Of a DNA stretch of 37,612 nucleotides, positions 12,691 through 23,208 are shown one piece after another. The stretch is from Pezizomycotina sp. ARF18 (taxonomy: Eukaryota > Ascomycota): the NCBI GenBank assembly GCA_002224055.1, contig AZLU01000314.1, positions 1 to 37,612 of the forward strand. The letters are read 5' to 3'. A model generated the notes under the pieces. The model made no database searches. It was not told the DNA's origin and was given only the letters and a program-made list of their open reading frames with translations. The translations under genes were made by a program, and so were the position numbers. Every line of letters begins with the position of its first letter. Position 1 is the stretch's first letter.

Positions 12691-12758
12691 CTCCCCCGGT
12701 GTTCTTCATTATCATTATTTTCTTGGTTTGTAGGCGCCTTTTGTGTTCATGGTCTAAG

Positions 12759-14606
12759 ATGAGCATTTTATCAATACCCGGATACTTGTCACACCCTACA
12801 CCAGCCTCGTTATCTATAACGACGTTACTCACCAGATCGCCTCTGAATCGCAATTCTCATCACCGTCTGTTTCTTCGGGCTCATATTCATCGGCCTCATC
12901 GATATTTTCTCTCGACGATACTGGTTCTTCCGTTGCATCCTCTGCAGCCTCAAGCTCAGTCATACCTCCATTACCGGGTCCTTTTGAAAATGCGAGAATC
13001 CTTGAACGCTCTCGAAGGCCGTCCTGTGGTCTGGAGCAGTCGTATCAGAACTGCAATGCTCTTCCCCGGCGATTACCGCCTGTAGTTCCTGATCAGCCAC
13101 TTCCCAAAGATCAGCTTAAGAATCCGAGAAGAAGCGGAAGGCTTCTTGTAAACCCGCCAGATCGCCGTCTAGATGTTCCCTCTACTCGAGTCTCAGCACT
13201 TCCACCTCCGACCCTTCTCCGACAATCTGAAAGGAAATCGAACTTCGTCGACAGCTTAGTTGGTATGCCTACCTTCCTCACCTCAAAATTAAGCCCTATC
13301 TCATTCTTCAAAATGTTCTCCCTGAGAAACGGAGACGATATCTTTAAAAAAAAAAAATTTTTTTTTTTCACCTCTGAAGACATTAGATTCTAACTTAGAG
13401 CATTTTCGGCATGACTAGATATTGCCGCACAAATCGTGGAAACAATTTGGTCGTATTCAACCAATCCCTGTCTTTCCGAAGGCGGATTGGAACGTATCAT
13501 CCCTCTCAGAACCTTTATCCAAGAAACCCTGAGGCGATCAAGAACCTCGTACTCTACCTTGCAGGTTGCGCTCTACTATCTCATTGTTCTGCGCCCTCAC
13601 GTTCCTTACAATCGTGATCGTAGCACTCACCGTAACAATTTACCTGCCAACAAAGCCCTCCACTGCGGGCGACGGATGTTTCTCGCTGCACTGATAATCG
13701 CGTCGAAATACCTTCAGGACAGAAATTACTCTGCCAGGGCCTGGAGTAAAATCTCTGGGCTAAATACCGCAGAGATTAATGTCAATGAGATCACATTTTT
13801 AACAGCGGTTAACTGGAAATTGCACATATCAGAGCCTGTCTTTGAGAAGTGGACTAACATTGTTCTCAAGCACACCCCGTCTTCACTGCCCTCGGCCTTG
13901 CGGTCCGAGGGGTGCTTTCCGGAGAGCAAGCTGACTTTCGCAGACTTATTATGGCGCTCACGCCCGACCTCGAGATTGATAGCGCTCACGACACGTTAGG
14001 AGATCGGCTTACAGTTCCACACCCTCTTGGATGTTCTACACCGCAACCCGCATTGCCTCGCGCGAAGTCCAGGTTTACGTTTCTATCGCCGCCCATTGAC
14101 GCCGAGACCAGTCCGTCAGCGCATATTTCTTCCGTTATTCGAGGTCTGTTTTCGTCTGGAATATTACCAAAGCTGGGCTTCGCTTGGATGCTAAATAACT
14201 GTTCACAATGCAGATGTGCCAGAAGATTCTATTGACTCGGATCAGAGCGACACGGAGTCCATCTTCTCCAATGCCTCCCTATGCTCATCAGTTTCATCAG
14301 TTTCCTCTACGATGTCCTCGAGACCTTCTCCCACAAATATACCCAACAACACCGCCACAAAGCGGCCTTTTGCTCTTGATTGCGAACCTCCTCCCGGAGC
14401 AAACACGTCATCGATTTCAGCCACAGAAATGAAGGATTCCCTTCAAATCGTCTTTGCTTTCTACTTGTTCGACGCCTTCGGCCGAAACTCGGCCGCTCTA
14501 TTCTCGTGATACGAAACCAGGTCTCCCTAGATCCAACACCCACATACCTGAAACCGAATGGTGTAGAATCAAGCGTATTAAATGTCATTACCTCTGTGAG
14601 ACATGA
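12759..14606 (+). CDS. Pho85-type (PCL) cyclin; frameshifted
   Basis: This is a cyclin partner for the Pho85/PhoA kinase family, which links nutrient state to the cell cycle and morphogenesis. Exon 1 (12759-13262) encodes a Ser/Pro-rich N-terminus ending RQSERKSNFVDSLV. Exon 2 (13419-14143) holds the cyclin box: DIAAQIVETIW, FIQETLRRSRTSYSTLQVAL, then GRRMFLAALIIASKYLQDRN and NEITFLTAVNWKLHI. Exon 3 starts at 14214 with VPEDSIDSDQSDTESIFSN. Both introns have GT donors, and the codons join as Asp in each case. Missing bases are inferred near 12810 (T run) and 13908-13912 (G run). The C-terminus is uncertain: the exon 3 frame stops at 14507-14509, but a second frame ending near 14606 looks equally protein-like. 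A three-codon upstream ORF abuts the start. Cyclin identity is firm; the exact subgroup is inferred from the ETLRRSRTSYSTLQ motif. Confidence 0.85.
13346..13368. repeat. A12T11 self-complementary tract in cyclin intron 1
   Basis: Twelve A directly followed by eleven T inside the first cyclin intron (13263-13418). It belongs to a series of similar tracts in this window. Confidence 0.95.
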
Positions 14607-15466
14607 ATCTTTGTACACTTTGTCTTAGTAACTGAAGCTTCACTTCCTGAAGATAGTTGTCTTTGCCCTCTTTTTCACTTTTATTTTGGATAGTTCATTT
14701 TGTAGTATAGCTTTTGTCACGTATTAATGATGAATCCTTGTGTGCTGATTATTTGTCATTATCGCCATCATATAATAGGGTAAAGCCCGTGCTATGCTCG
14801 AATTCCTTGCCTTGTGAGTCCCGCAGGAGAGGTTCATATGTTGAACCAATTCCTGAAACAAAGCACTTAAATAAGTCGTGGAATATCCCAAGATTAAAAA
14901 AATTCGATAGGGTTTATCTCTTAGCCGAGATATAACACTGTTCACATCTTCAGAGCCAGAGCTGTATAACTCTGTTATATTTTGGCGTCTGCAAACACGC
15001 AGGTGCCCTTCATCAAGAAAAAGCAAGAGAAAACAGGGTATTCCGGGCTGTCCCGGTACAATACTAAACTTGAACGTAGCTTGTCTTCCCCCCCCCCCCT
15101 TTTTTTTTTTTCTTTTCCCCCTCCAATCTTCGAGTCTCCAAGGCACCCGACGCCGTCTAGGTGCTTTTGGCGTTTCGTAGTTTTGACTAATGGGAAGAAT
15201 TTTATAAAAACTAATAAGAAGCTATAAAGGAAATGGTATATTTCGGTCAGTTTTTCGCCATCATCCGTCAAATATCGACGTATCTGGATTCCTATTTATG
15301 TGACACCACAATATATCCAAATCGTTTTCTTCCTTTATACATCCCAAAGTCCCGTTGTTTTGCCTCTTCTCTTCTTATAGCTTGTCTGCTGGTGGCATTA
15401 TTTATAATAGTATAACCATACCTCGGGCACCCTCTTGCCCGGTCCTTTTACGCTCTTCTCGTTTCT
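14607..15466. other. Convergent intergenic region
   Basis: Spacer between the 3' ends of the cyclin gene and shb17. It includes a C10T11 run starting near 15090. I see no gene here, and short open frames on both strands lack any family signal. Confidence 0.6.
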
Positions 15467-16702
15467 CTAATAACATAATGATATTCCCAGGTTTACTGCG
15501 GGCTCAGCCAAAGAATTGTGTTCATAGCTGGTTAATCGTTAGTGGCATTCAATAAATACAGTAATCGTGCGCATCGATAGGGCACTACCTTAAGGTGCCA
15601 ATTCCCCGGCTTCAAGAATCATCGAGGGTCCATCTTGTATCTCTTTTCCTATCCACAGTCTCACAAAACTTCTCAGGCTATGACCGTGGGCTATGAGGGC
15701 GACGTCTCCCGCGCCGTCGCCGCTCATTGCTGGGCCGTGGTATAGTTCGCGAATTTCTTTGATAACTCTGTTCAGCCTTTTGCTAACGTCTTCTGGAGAT
15801 CTGTTTGTGGGAAGAATCACAAGAGCTGATTAGCCGACAGTATCTTATCAAAGGACAGTAGAGAACCTGCTTACTCTCCGCCTTCGCACCGTCTTGCCAG
15901 ATATCCCAGTCCCTTTCTTTGTCCAGGCCACGGGATTTCCTATCTTTCTGATTTGCTCACTGGTCAAGCCCTCTAAACGCTCTCAGTTAGATGATTTTAG
16001 CATTCAGATTGTTTAACTGTGCGTCATTTTTGTTGCTTCGAGACGCGGTTTTGAAATATCATCTAACCGTAATCTCCGTAATCCCATTCACGTATGTCTT
16101 CGCAAACTTTTACAGTAACGTGTGGAGCGGCAGATTCTAATCGAGAAGCTGCAAAGTTTCTTGTGCTCGCTTGAGGGGCGACACGTAACTTTACATCCAT
16201 CAGAAATGATCAAAGGAGAGGTTAGAAAAGGGTCTCAAAAAAATTTTTTTGTGCATAGCTTACATTGCTTTCAACCTGGACGGGTCGATCAGCCTATTAT
16301 CACCAAGTAGCGCTTCTCTCGTTTGTTCAATTCGGTGTTTTCCGGCAGCAGTGAGGCTTAATTGCGTCCGCGAGGTATGCTGCGAAGATATATATATATT
16401 TATCATCAGCGCTTCACCTCCAATCGGTCTAGTGAACTATTACTACTATTTAGCTGTACACAGCATTCCGCACCTTGCCCGTCTTGCTCCATTCCGTCTC
16501 TACAATTGGTTCTGAAACGTTAGCGTTTGATTCGTAGAGGTAAATTTAGCAGACAACTCTCTACATGTTGCGGGCATCGGTCGATATATTCAAATCCGAA
16601 CTCATCGACCACCAGCCCTACGGGCCTGCGGGATACTTGAAAAATGAAAGCCCATGCCTCCATGACGGCAGACAAAACCCTTGGAGTCTTGTGACTGCTC
16701 AT
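15467..16702 (-). CDS. shb17: Sedoheptulose-1,7-bisphosphatase (Shb17-type histidine phosphatase)
   Basis: Shb17 hydrolyses sedoheptulose-1,7-bisphosphate, feeding ribose synthesis through the non-oxidative pentose route. Seven exons fit: 16702-16658, 16499-16474, 16379-16264, 16188-16068, 15972-15875, 15800-15589 and 15527-15467. Visible landmarks are the phosphohistidine motif RHGETEW split across intron 1, then TSRTQLSLTAAGKHRI, YVSPLKRAQETLQLL, EDIREWDYGDYEGLTSEQIR, RKSRGLDKERDWDIWQDG and CEGGESPEDVSKRLNRVI, and the second catalytic His in VALIAHGHSLRSF. It ends SYEHNSLAEPAVNLGI. Five single-base gaps must be filled, near 16673, 16139, 15945, 15889 and 15597. The model then totals 684 bases, or 227 residues, somewhat shorter than the yeast enzyme. 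Intron 1 uses a GC donor. REWxYGDYEG and RKSRGLDKER match Shb17 better than generic phosphoglycerate mutases. Confidence 0.9.
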
Positions 16703-17226
16703 TTCATCAGATATTACTGGCGTTGTGATGCTTGAGAGTGAAGATGATTTGACGTAGGCGAATATCCCTGAAGAAGGAGAAATTGTGTAAGTTGGGTATG
16801 CTAGTAGCAACTTATAAGCTGAAATACCCAAGTATATATATGGATATATATTTAGCTACAGAAGGTTCTTTCATAGTTACCCTTAATAACAATATTAAAA
16901 AAATGACAAAGGTTTCCCTAGGAATGAAACATAAGTCTTAGCAATATAAAATTACTAAGGTTTGGTTACTTAGTTGAGGGTGTGTGCCAGCGTGATTGCG
17001 TCTAGCTAAGACGCGACGTACCTCAGTATTTCTGTTTCCTAATAGGGCTCTGGTTTATGAACGTAGAAATAGAAATGAATAAATAATGATTATATGCTCA
17101 CTTATATATAAATCGCTTCAGAAATGGGTAGACGATATAGGAATGGCGTCTTAATGTTATTATTATTACAAGGTGATAGTTACATAAATGTACCCAATTA
17201 TTATTTTGTTATTGTTGTTGTTGTTA

Positions 17227-17257
<31 letters not shown>

Positions 17258-18041
17258 GCTCTTACCAAGCTATGAAGATGATCTGCGTTGTGTATTATAT
17301 CGATAATTAAATACTTATTGTAAATAACTGCACCTGAAGAGTGATTATTATTGTATTACACCGATACAGTAGGTACTTACATGTAGATAGATATAAATAT
17401 TATATATTAAAGTATATATATATTCGTGTATGCAAGTAATGCAACGTAAAGATCAATATACCTCTCGCTACGCGCACTGATAGAGTAAGCATTAGCTATA
17501 CATAAATGCCAAGGTGATACACGGCGAGCCAATTTGAAGATTCCCCCACTTTGAGAAGAACGATGGACACAGCAAGCACTTAGGTATATGCTCACTTAAA
17601 CATCAAAAGTTCTTAAAGGGTTTGTACGGACGAAGCAAGTCTCAAAAACGTCATTGAGGGTAGAGGTACTGTATAAAATAGCTAAATAAGGTTCAATACT
17701 TCCAAGGTCGCAGTTTAATTTTACTCTATTTAATTCTTGTTTACCCCACAAAATAACAACTGTAGCAAGTAAGTAGTTTCGTGGGGTGGGAAGAAGAGTT
17801 CGGCACTGCATACTTAGGTACTTTTACCCCAACAACTTATCAAAGTTCCTCTTCCTCTTCACTTTTTTTTTTTTTTTTTTTTCCAACTGTCGTGCATAAT
17901 TATTTTCACTTAATCGAATGCCTTTCCTCCCTTTAGTCACAACTATTCCTGTCGCACCTACTAAGTAACGGTTTATATTAATGTACATAATCCCTTTACA
18001 AGGAAGTATCATCCTTGATCGGTGGTAATTATTTCTAACAT
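16703..18041. other. Intergenic region between shb17 start and pop1 end
   Basis: AT-rich spacer holding the shb17 promoter and the pop1 3' UTR. It contains a TTG microsatellite (17208-17255), several TA-rich stretches and a T18 run near 17864. There is no supported gene. Confidence 0.6.
17208..17255. repeat. (TTG)n microsatellite
   Basis: About sixteen TTG units with two ATT interruptions. Confidence 0.93.
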
Positions 18042-20173
18042 TTAGATAACCGTCCATCGCGCTACATGTCTCTTCTTATTTTTTGTGTTGACGATACATC
18101 GATCAGAGACATCAGAATCACCGGCTTTTTTGCTTCGCTTCACTACTTGCCACAATATAGCACCGAAGCCTGCTCCTCTGCCAAGTTTGATATCCAGACC
18201 ACCTCTGATAACGTAACCAATGAGCTCATCAGGGCTAGATGCTTTAGGCTTAACCGTGTCATGGTTTTTCATCAGCAATATTATGCGATGATCCCCGGAA
18301 AAGAGAGGCGCCTGCTGATGGCACACCCCCGTTGGTGAAGTCCAGGTTTACCAAGCAATAAGCACATCTGATGGCATTGAGCAAGGATTCTGAGGAGCTA
18401 TTCAGGAAGACCTGAACTAGTGCGGGCGGGAGGATAACGCATGGTGAAGATTTCGGCCCACTGAGGTCACTTGTACGCCCATGCGCATCCACATCAAAGT
18501 CTACCGGAAATAACGGCTCGCGACGTAGCAGTGAGACGTGGTCCATCTCACAGAGGCCGCCGAACCTCACGCCAGGCGTGCGAGTAATCGAAATCCACAC
18601 TGGAGAACATATTTCCATGGCAGGAGAATGGTCCAGCAATCCCGGTATTTCCTTGTATATTTCGTATTCGCAATATCGGCTGGAAACGAGTCGCTGATCG
18701 GGCTGGAAATGCTGTCACAGGCACCACACCACCCTCGAACCGTCAATTTTGCCAGTGCTGCCGCGCAAAGCTCCCTTGGAGTGATGGTCTTGTATAACTT
18801 GTCCGTGCTTTCTCGGTAGGAGACAGAGTAACTTTGTAAACCCATGTAACGCCTTCCTAGATGGGAGGCACGGTAGCTCCGGGTGATACAGCGGTAGTTG
18901 TTCATAAAAGGACGGTATTACTTTGACCAGGACTGAAGAAGCTAGTGCCCGGCTAGTTGAATCGATCCGATCTCTGCACTGACATCCGTGAGGAGGCAGT
19001 CGAGTTTGTCGTCTTGAACTACCTTCTGGAACTCCTCCCAAACCACCTTAAAAGCGTGCGGATGGACCCTGACAACAACCTTCCTTGCACGTAAAGCATC
19101 GCGATTCGAAGCCGGGCTATCCTTCCCCTTGTCCTCTTCTTCACCGATATCTCGCCAAAAAATCGTGACGGGCGCCAAGGGTTCTAGCGGCCAAGAGCGT
19201 CTCTTGAAAGCCCATGTTGTTGTGCTTTGGCCACCCACAACGACTCCTTTGAGCGCGTATGCGGGATCCTTACTCGGGAGAACAGCCTCTAAGGCTTTCC
19301 GGATATGGGGTTGCGAACCTTCTAGGGTAAAGGTCGAAGTATAAACTTGTATCCCAAACTACGCAGCCGTCCAGCTCAGAAGCCCTGTACGTAGATCTCC
19401 AACATTTTACTACCGGGGTATCGCACATCGAAAACCCCCACCTTGAGACCATATGTGAGCGTTTTGCCGCCCACAAATGTGTTGGTAACCACTGCTTCGA
19501 GGTGCGTTTGGCGTTGCCACTGCATCCACTATTTCTTATGTTCCTCGCTTTGGGTGCGCATAATTGATCCTTGCCCACATTCAATTTTGTTCCTTTTGCA
19601 AGCGAGGAAGTGGTTTTTCGGTATCGTAGCCGAAACGACAACTTTCGTCGGTGGGTGTGACACGAGGCGTATTATTTTCAGCCATCTGACAGGAGAATCA
19701 AATTAGCGAGAATTCTCCATCCTGTTAAAAAATTTTTTTATTAGAGTAGCGAACAAACCTCACGGGAAGCTCTGAGGCGCAACCGCTTTGGAACACGGTT
19801 TGCATTGTGACTCGCTGTCCTCCTTCTTAGCTCACGGGGCACAGTTTGGAACGCCCGCTGGCTTGATTTCTGCCTTATGTACGTAAGAAAAGATATTAGC
19901 TAATCTCTCCTATAATCTCTACTAGGCGACAGATGATCGGTCATACCTCGAATATTTTATTCAGGGCGCTTACTTGGACGTATTCATTGCCGAGATGAAG
20001 CTCTTCGTCTCAAACTTCCTGGATTCCACAAAGGACTCCAGGTTCAGAGACCCTTCTGCAGGGTTTTCACACTGTTGCGCTTGAGTTGAGATGTATCGCG
20101 CATCTTGAAGCCTACGTTTCTTCCTCGGATTCGTGTTGGCATCTCTTGAGCTCAAACGCTTCGTGGGGATCAT
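18042..20173 (-). CDS. pop1: Pop1, RNase P/RNase MRP protein subunit; frameshifted
   Basis: Pop1 is the large protein core of RNase P and RNase MRP, acting in tRNA 5' maturation and pre-rRNA processing in the nucleus. Exon 1 is 20173-19974 (basic NTNPRKKRRLQDAR). Exon 2 is 19873-19759 and carries the hallmark LRRRTASHNANRVPKRLRLR. Exon 3 starts at 19685. Further landmarks are KQWLPTHLWAAKRSHM, WGFSMCDTPVVKC and YRASELDGCVVWDTS (19520-19350), then VVVGGQSTTTWAFKRRSW and VVVRVHPHAFKVVWEEFQKV (about 19245-19030). The C-terminal domain reads SPDELIGYVIRGGLDIKLGR and ends CIVNTKNKKRHVARWTVI with a TAA at 18042-18044. Several frameshifts (near 19340, 18960, 18640 and 18310) interrupt an otherwise colinear protein. 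The start codon is chosen because the N-terminal motif follows directly. Identity is secure. Confidence 0.9.
19737..19749. repeat. A6T7 tract in pop1 intron 2
   Basis: Self-complementary A/T tract within the intron 19758-19686. Confidence 0.9.
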
Positions 20174-20269
20174 TTCTTATGTGTGGAGGTTTGAATGGAG
20201 TAAAATGGAAGAAGAATCGTGTGTGATAGAAGAAGTATTTCTTGGGAGGTGGAGGGAAGGGAATAAAGA

Positions 20270-20270
20270 A

Positions 20271-20308
<38 letters not shown>
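20270..20308. repeat. (AAT)n microsatellite
   Basis: About thirteen AAT units in the divergent promoter. Confidence 0.95.
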
Positions 20309-20309
<1 letters not shown>

Positions 20310-20600
20310 GATATTACCCGCTTTCGTGCCAGTTTTGTCTACCCTAAGTTTGAACCAATAACTATCTATAATACCCACCACCATTGATGATTGATCGCCT
20401 TTTCTTTTTTTTTAAAAAAAAAGTAAAGAGAATAGAAAAGAGAGAAGAAAAAAAAAAAAAAAAAGAAAAGAGAAGAGAAGTTTGAAGTGCGTATTTGAAT
20501 TAAACTTTTTTGTTTATTGTATTTGATAATTATTCAATTCTTTAAGGTTTCGTTTATCTCTCAACCTCAGTTTTCCATTTCATTAAGGATTTATTTTCAA

Positions 20601-20639
20601 ATGGCCGATAGACCATCCTCTCTCACAATACCCAGCTGA
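20601..20639 (+). other. Upstream ORF in the thioesterase leader
   Basis: ATG to TGA, 12 sense codons (MADRPSSLTIPS), ending 34 bases before the main ATG at 20674. It would be translated only if transcription starts upstream of it. A repressive or reinitiation role is possible but is an inference. Confidence 0.4.
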
Positions 20640-20673
20640 GGCGCTAAGTTCTATTCGCGACCGCGAGTTCTTG

Positions 20674-22134
20674 ATGGCGGGTATTCGGAGCCTTACAATC
20701 CTGCAGAGGCTTGGCGGTCTGCATCAGTTCAGTACCCGACAGATCCGGCAAAGTGTAACACAATCGCGGTTCCCTCCGCTTCTGAGAAGGTCATCGACGG
20801 CAGCTGAGGAGAAGTTCTACTTTAAAGAATACCAGCAACTGCCAGTCCAAGGAAACAGCAGTACTGGGCCCCGAAGGCTCGTTCGGAGCGCTCTCTACTA
20901 CTCTCTGCTCACCGTAGGTTCTGCCTTGGTCACGCTCTACATCATCGAATCCAACTTTCCGATCAGTTACCCGGAGACAGGCTCGGAGGACGATTTGGAG
21001 ATTGTCCAGGTGATAGAAGAACTGGCGGACAATCTGGACTTTGTCAAAGAGCTAAAGTCGCAAGTCTATCCCGATGGCGCAAAAGTATGGCAGGATTGGG
21101 ACGCGATGGTACGAGGACGTCTTCGGTCTGAGTCTAGTGATTCCCAAGCTCGGATCAGTCTTTCCCAGACTCTCAAAGGGACATCGCGCGTAGTTCTCAA
21201 TTGGAAATGGTGGGACGAGAGGCAAAAGCGAATGTGTAACCTGGTACATCTAGGCTTTGCTGTATCGGGTTGGCCGAGAATGGTTGTGAGTTTTTTTTTC
21301 TCTTCTTTCTTTCTTTTTTTTTTTAATGCTTGGAGATTGCTCACGTTTAACATATGACATTGACTTTGATATTTCAAAAGCATGGGGGAATGCTTGCAAC
21401 ACTGTTAGGTAATTCAACTCCAGCGCCCTATGCTTTCTCCTAAGTCTAGCTCATGGTGTATCTATTGATTTTGTTTTGCTTAAATTTATTTATTGTTTAT
21501 TCCAATTTCCTTTCATCAACGATTCCTTTGGAGAGCGTTTGCTAATTTAGGATTAATCGGATACAGATGAAGCGCTAGGGATAACAGTGAGATCCCTTTG
21601 CTGCATACCATTGCCTTATACTTCACTGAGGGAAAGAAAGAAAAAAAAACCTTTATTCCCACCATTATTTCAATCACAATTACTTAGCACGTTGGTTTCC
21701 ACAACGTACAGGCTATTTCGTCATTCCCAGCCCGAACAGGCGTTACTGCGAACTTGAAGGTGCAATATCTTAAACCCACCCGGACGGAGCAGTTCATCGT
21801 TATTAAACTGATTTGGTTGAGGTAACCCTATGACCTCCTATCTAGATACAGGCTCGCCCTTATGTCTCTTCTAATTCTCTTTAATGTTTTGTCGATATTT
21901 ATCATAAAATAGGCCACCGATAGGAAAGCCTTAGTTAGAGGCCAAGTCCTGGACCTGGACGGTAATGTGTTAGTCACAGCAGGTATGCTACTTAACCCTT
22001 TTTCATGCAAAGAGAATTTCCAGATACTAATTTCGGTTGCGGTGATACTGTATCTGCAAGTTGGTTTATTTGTTGTACCTAAAAAACTAGCGCTCCAGCC
22101 ACTGCTTAAGGATGATGATGGCGTCACCAGATGA
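20674..22134 (+). CDS. Mitochondrial membrane-linked hot-dog thioesterase-like protein
   Basis: Six exons fit: 20674-21285, 21381-21408, 21567-21586, 21712-21821, 21913-21982 and 22061-22134. With one A added to the AAA run at 21805-21807 they total 915 bases, or 304 residues. The N-terminus is rich in Arg and Ser and lacks acids (IRQSVTQSRFPPLLRRSS), as expected of a mitochondrial presequence. One membrane segment follows (LYYSLLTVGSALVTLYII). The C-terminal half has the PaaI/THEM4-like hot-dog signature VHGGMLATLLDEALG, then FPARTGVTANLKVQYLKPT, and ends ALQPLLKDDDGVTR. Proteins of this type hydrolyse acyl-CoA; the substrate cannot be told from sequence. ATG at 20674 is chosen because the presequence starts there and no upstream in-frame ATG exists. 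The family call is good, but activity is untested. Confidence 0.82.
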
Positions 22135-22692
22135 GGCTTTGAAGCCATGAGGATAGGTATACATTCGCGTAATAATATGATCAGCCATCATACAAACGTA
22201 TTTCTAATGATCGGTCGGTAATCGTGGGTTTCTACTTCCTTGATGTAGACTCAGGGCCACCTGAAGGCTTCGCAGACGTTAGCTGGGTCATTTCGGTTTA
22301 TCCTTGAGGAATCCGCCCCGATAAAAGTTCTGTAACGTACAAAATAAAAAAAATAATGATAAAATAAATTGAAACAAAATCAAAAGAAACTATATTCGTT
22401 TGATTGTGTTTGTTTCCTTTTCATTTCATTTATTTTTATTTTTATTTTTTCTTTCCCCGAAGAGCTAAGTCGTCTTACATGCGGTCGAATAATCAAAAGA
22501 CTAGTTTTCCACCACCATGAGGAATTGAATCTATGGAGAATAAGTATAAATAAACAAAAAAAAATTTTTTTTTCTTCCTCCCTATTCACCTATGTATCAA
22601 TATGGCATCTAAATGGCATTTGATAGGAGACGAGGATGCTGCTTGACCCGTCTAAAGGATAGAAGTTCAGCAATACTGCAACGCGACTCATA
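22135..22692. other. Convergent intergenic region
   Basis: Spacer between the 3' ends of the thioesterase-like gene and naa50. It contains an A9T9 palindromic tract at 22556-22573 and a T-rich stretch near 22430-22460. No gene is seen. Confidence 0.6.
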
Positions 22693-23208
22693 CTATAGTA
22701 GTAGTAGCCCGGCCACAGCCTTCGTGACAACCCTCGCTTCGTTAGGCTTGAGCCTCCTGTAATACCCTTTCACAACCTCCCCAGACTCCGTGTCAAATCC
22801 TACGCTTTTATAGAATTCGAGGGCGTCAGCATTGGAGAGCCAGACGTGGGCGTAGACCTCCGTGGCGTTGATGAGAGGGTGCTTCGCGGCAGTGTCCACT
22901 ATATAATTTAATAAGTGCGTCCCAACAGAAAGCCTCCGGTACGGCGCCAGAACTGCCAGTGTCATCACGTAAATCCTACGCCGGTCCGATTCTTCCTCCA
23001 ATCGACATCGGATGCCGCCGATGCATTCGTCCTCCCAGAATGCCAAGCGCGTCAACACGCTGTTAATGGGATCCTCCATTACCTCTGTGTAAACCTTTTC
23101 TGGATAAGCAACTGGCAGTAGGAGCGAGTTGATCCTTCTAAGGGAATTGATCGAGGAATCCGTGGGCCCTTGTATAGTCAGAGCGGAAGAAGACATGGCA
23201 GTAGTCAT
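22693..23208 (-). CDS. naa50: N-alpha-acetyltransferase Naa50 (NatE catalytic subunit)
   Basis: A single uninterrupted exon of 171 residues, the only clearly intact gene in the window. Naa50 is a GNAT-fold enzyme that acetylates N-terminal Met and docks on the NatA complex at the ribosome. Visible features are the substrate loop LLPVAYPEKVY, then CRLEEESDRRRIYVMTLAVL with the conserved Tyr, the acetyl-CoA loop APYRRLSVGTHLL, HVWLSNADALEFYKSVGF with the conserved His, and KGYYRRLKPNEARVV. The P-loop-like motif is normally RxxGxG; here Ser94 replaces the first Gly, which may weaken cofactor binding. ATG at 23208 is followed four codons later by a second in-frame ATG. The gene is divergent from the peroxiredoxin gene. 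Confidence 0.9.
   Translation of the reverse strand: MTTAMSSSALTIQGPTDSSINSLRRINSLLLPVAYPEKVYTEVMEDPINSVLTRLAFWEDECIGGIRCRLEEESDRRRIYVMTLAVLAPYRRLSVGTHLLNYIVDTAAKHPLINATEVYAHVWLSNADALEFYKSVGFDTESGEVVKGYYRRLKPNEARVVTKAVAGLLLL

Larger units (their letters stand above)
10068..12758. other. Long spacer and probable 5' leader of the cyclin gene
   Basis: 2.7 kb without a recognisable gene. The left part (10068-11100) is AT-rich, with A28 at 10240-10267 and T-rich runs near 10720 and 10960-10984. From about 11150 to 12758 the plus strand becomes pyrimidine-rich, with CT stretches and a TC microsatellite at 12664-12690. That is typical of promoters and long 5' leaders of fungal regulatory genes. A possible leader intron ends at TTTGTAG (12733). 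Open frames here (for example 11148-11546) have no family resemblance that I can see. Confidence 0.5.
20174..20673. promoter_or_regulatory. Divergent pop1/thioesterase promoter region
   Basis: 500 bases between two start codons on opposite strands. It holds an AAT microsatellite (20270-20308), a T9A9 palindrome (20405-20422), an A-rich stretch near 20447-20464 and a 12-codon upstream ORF (20601-20639) in the leader of the rightward gene. Confidence 0.65.

Noticed and set aside
16122-16515. Plus-strand frames over the shb17 exons
   Set aside because: Antisense to well-supported shb17 exons with fitting splice sites.
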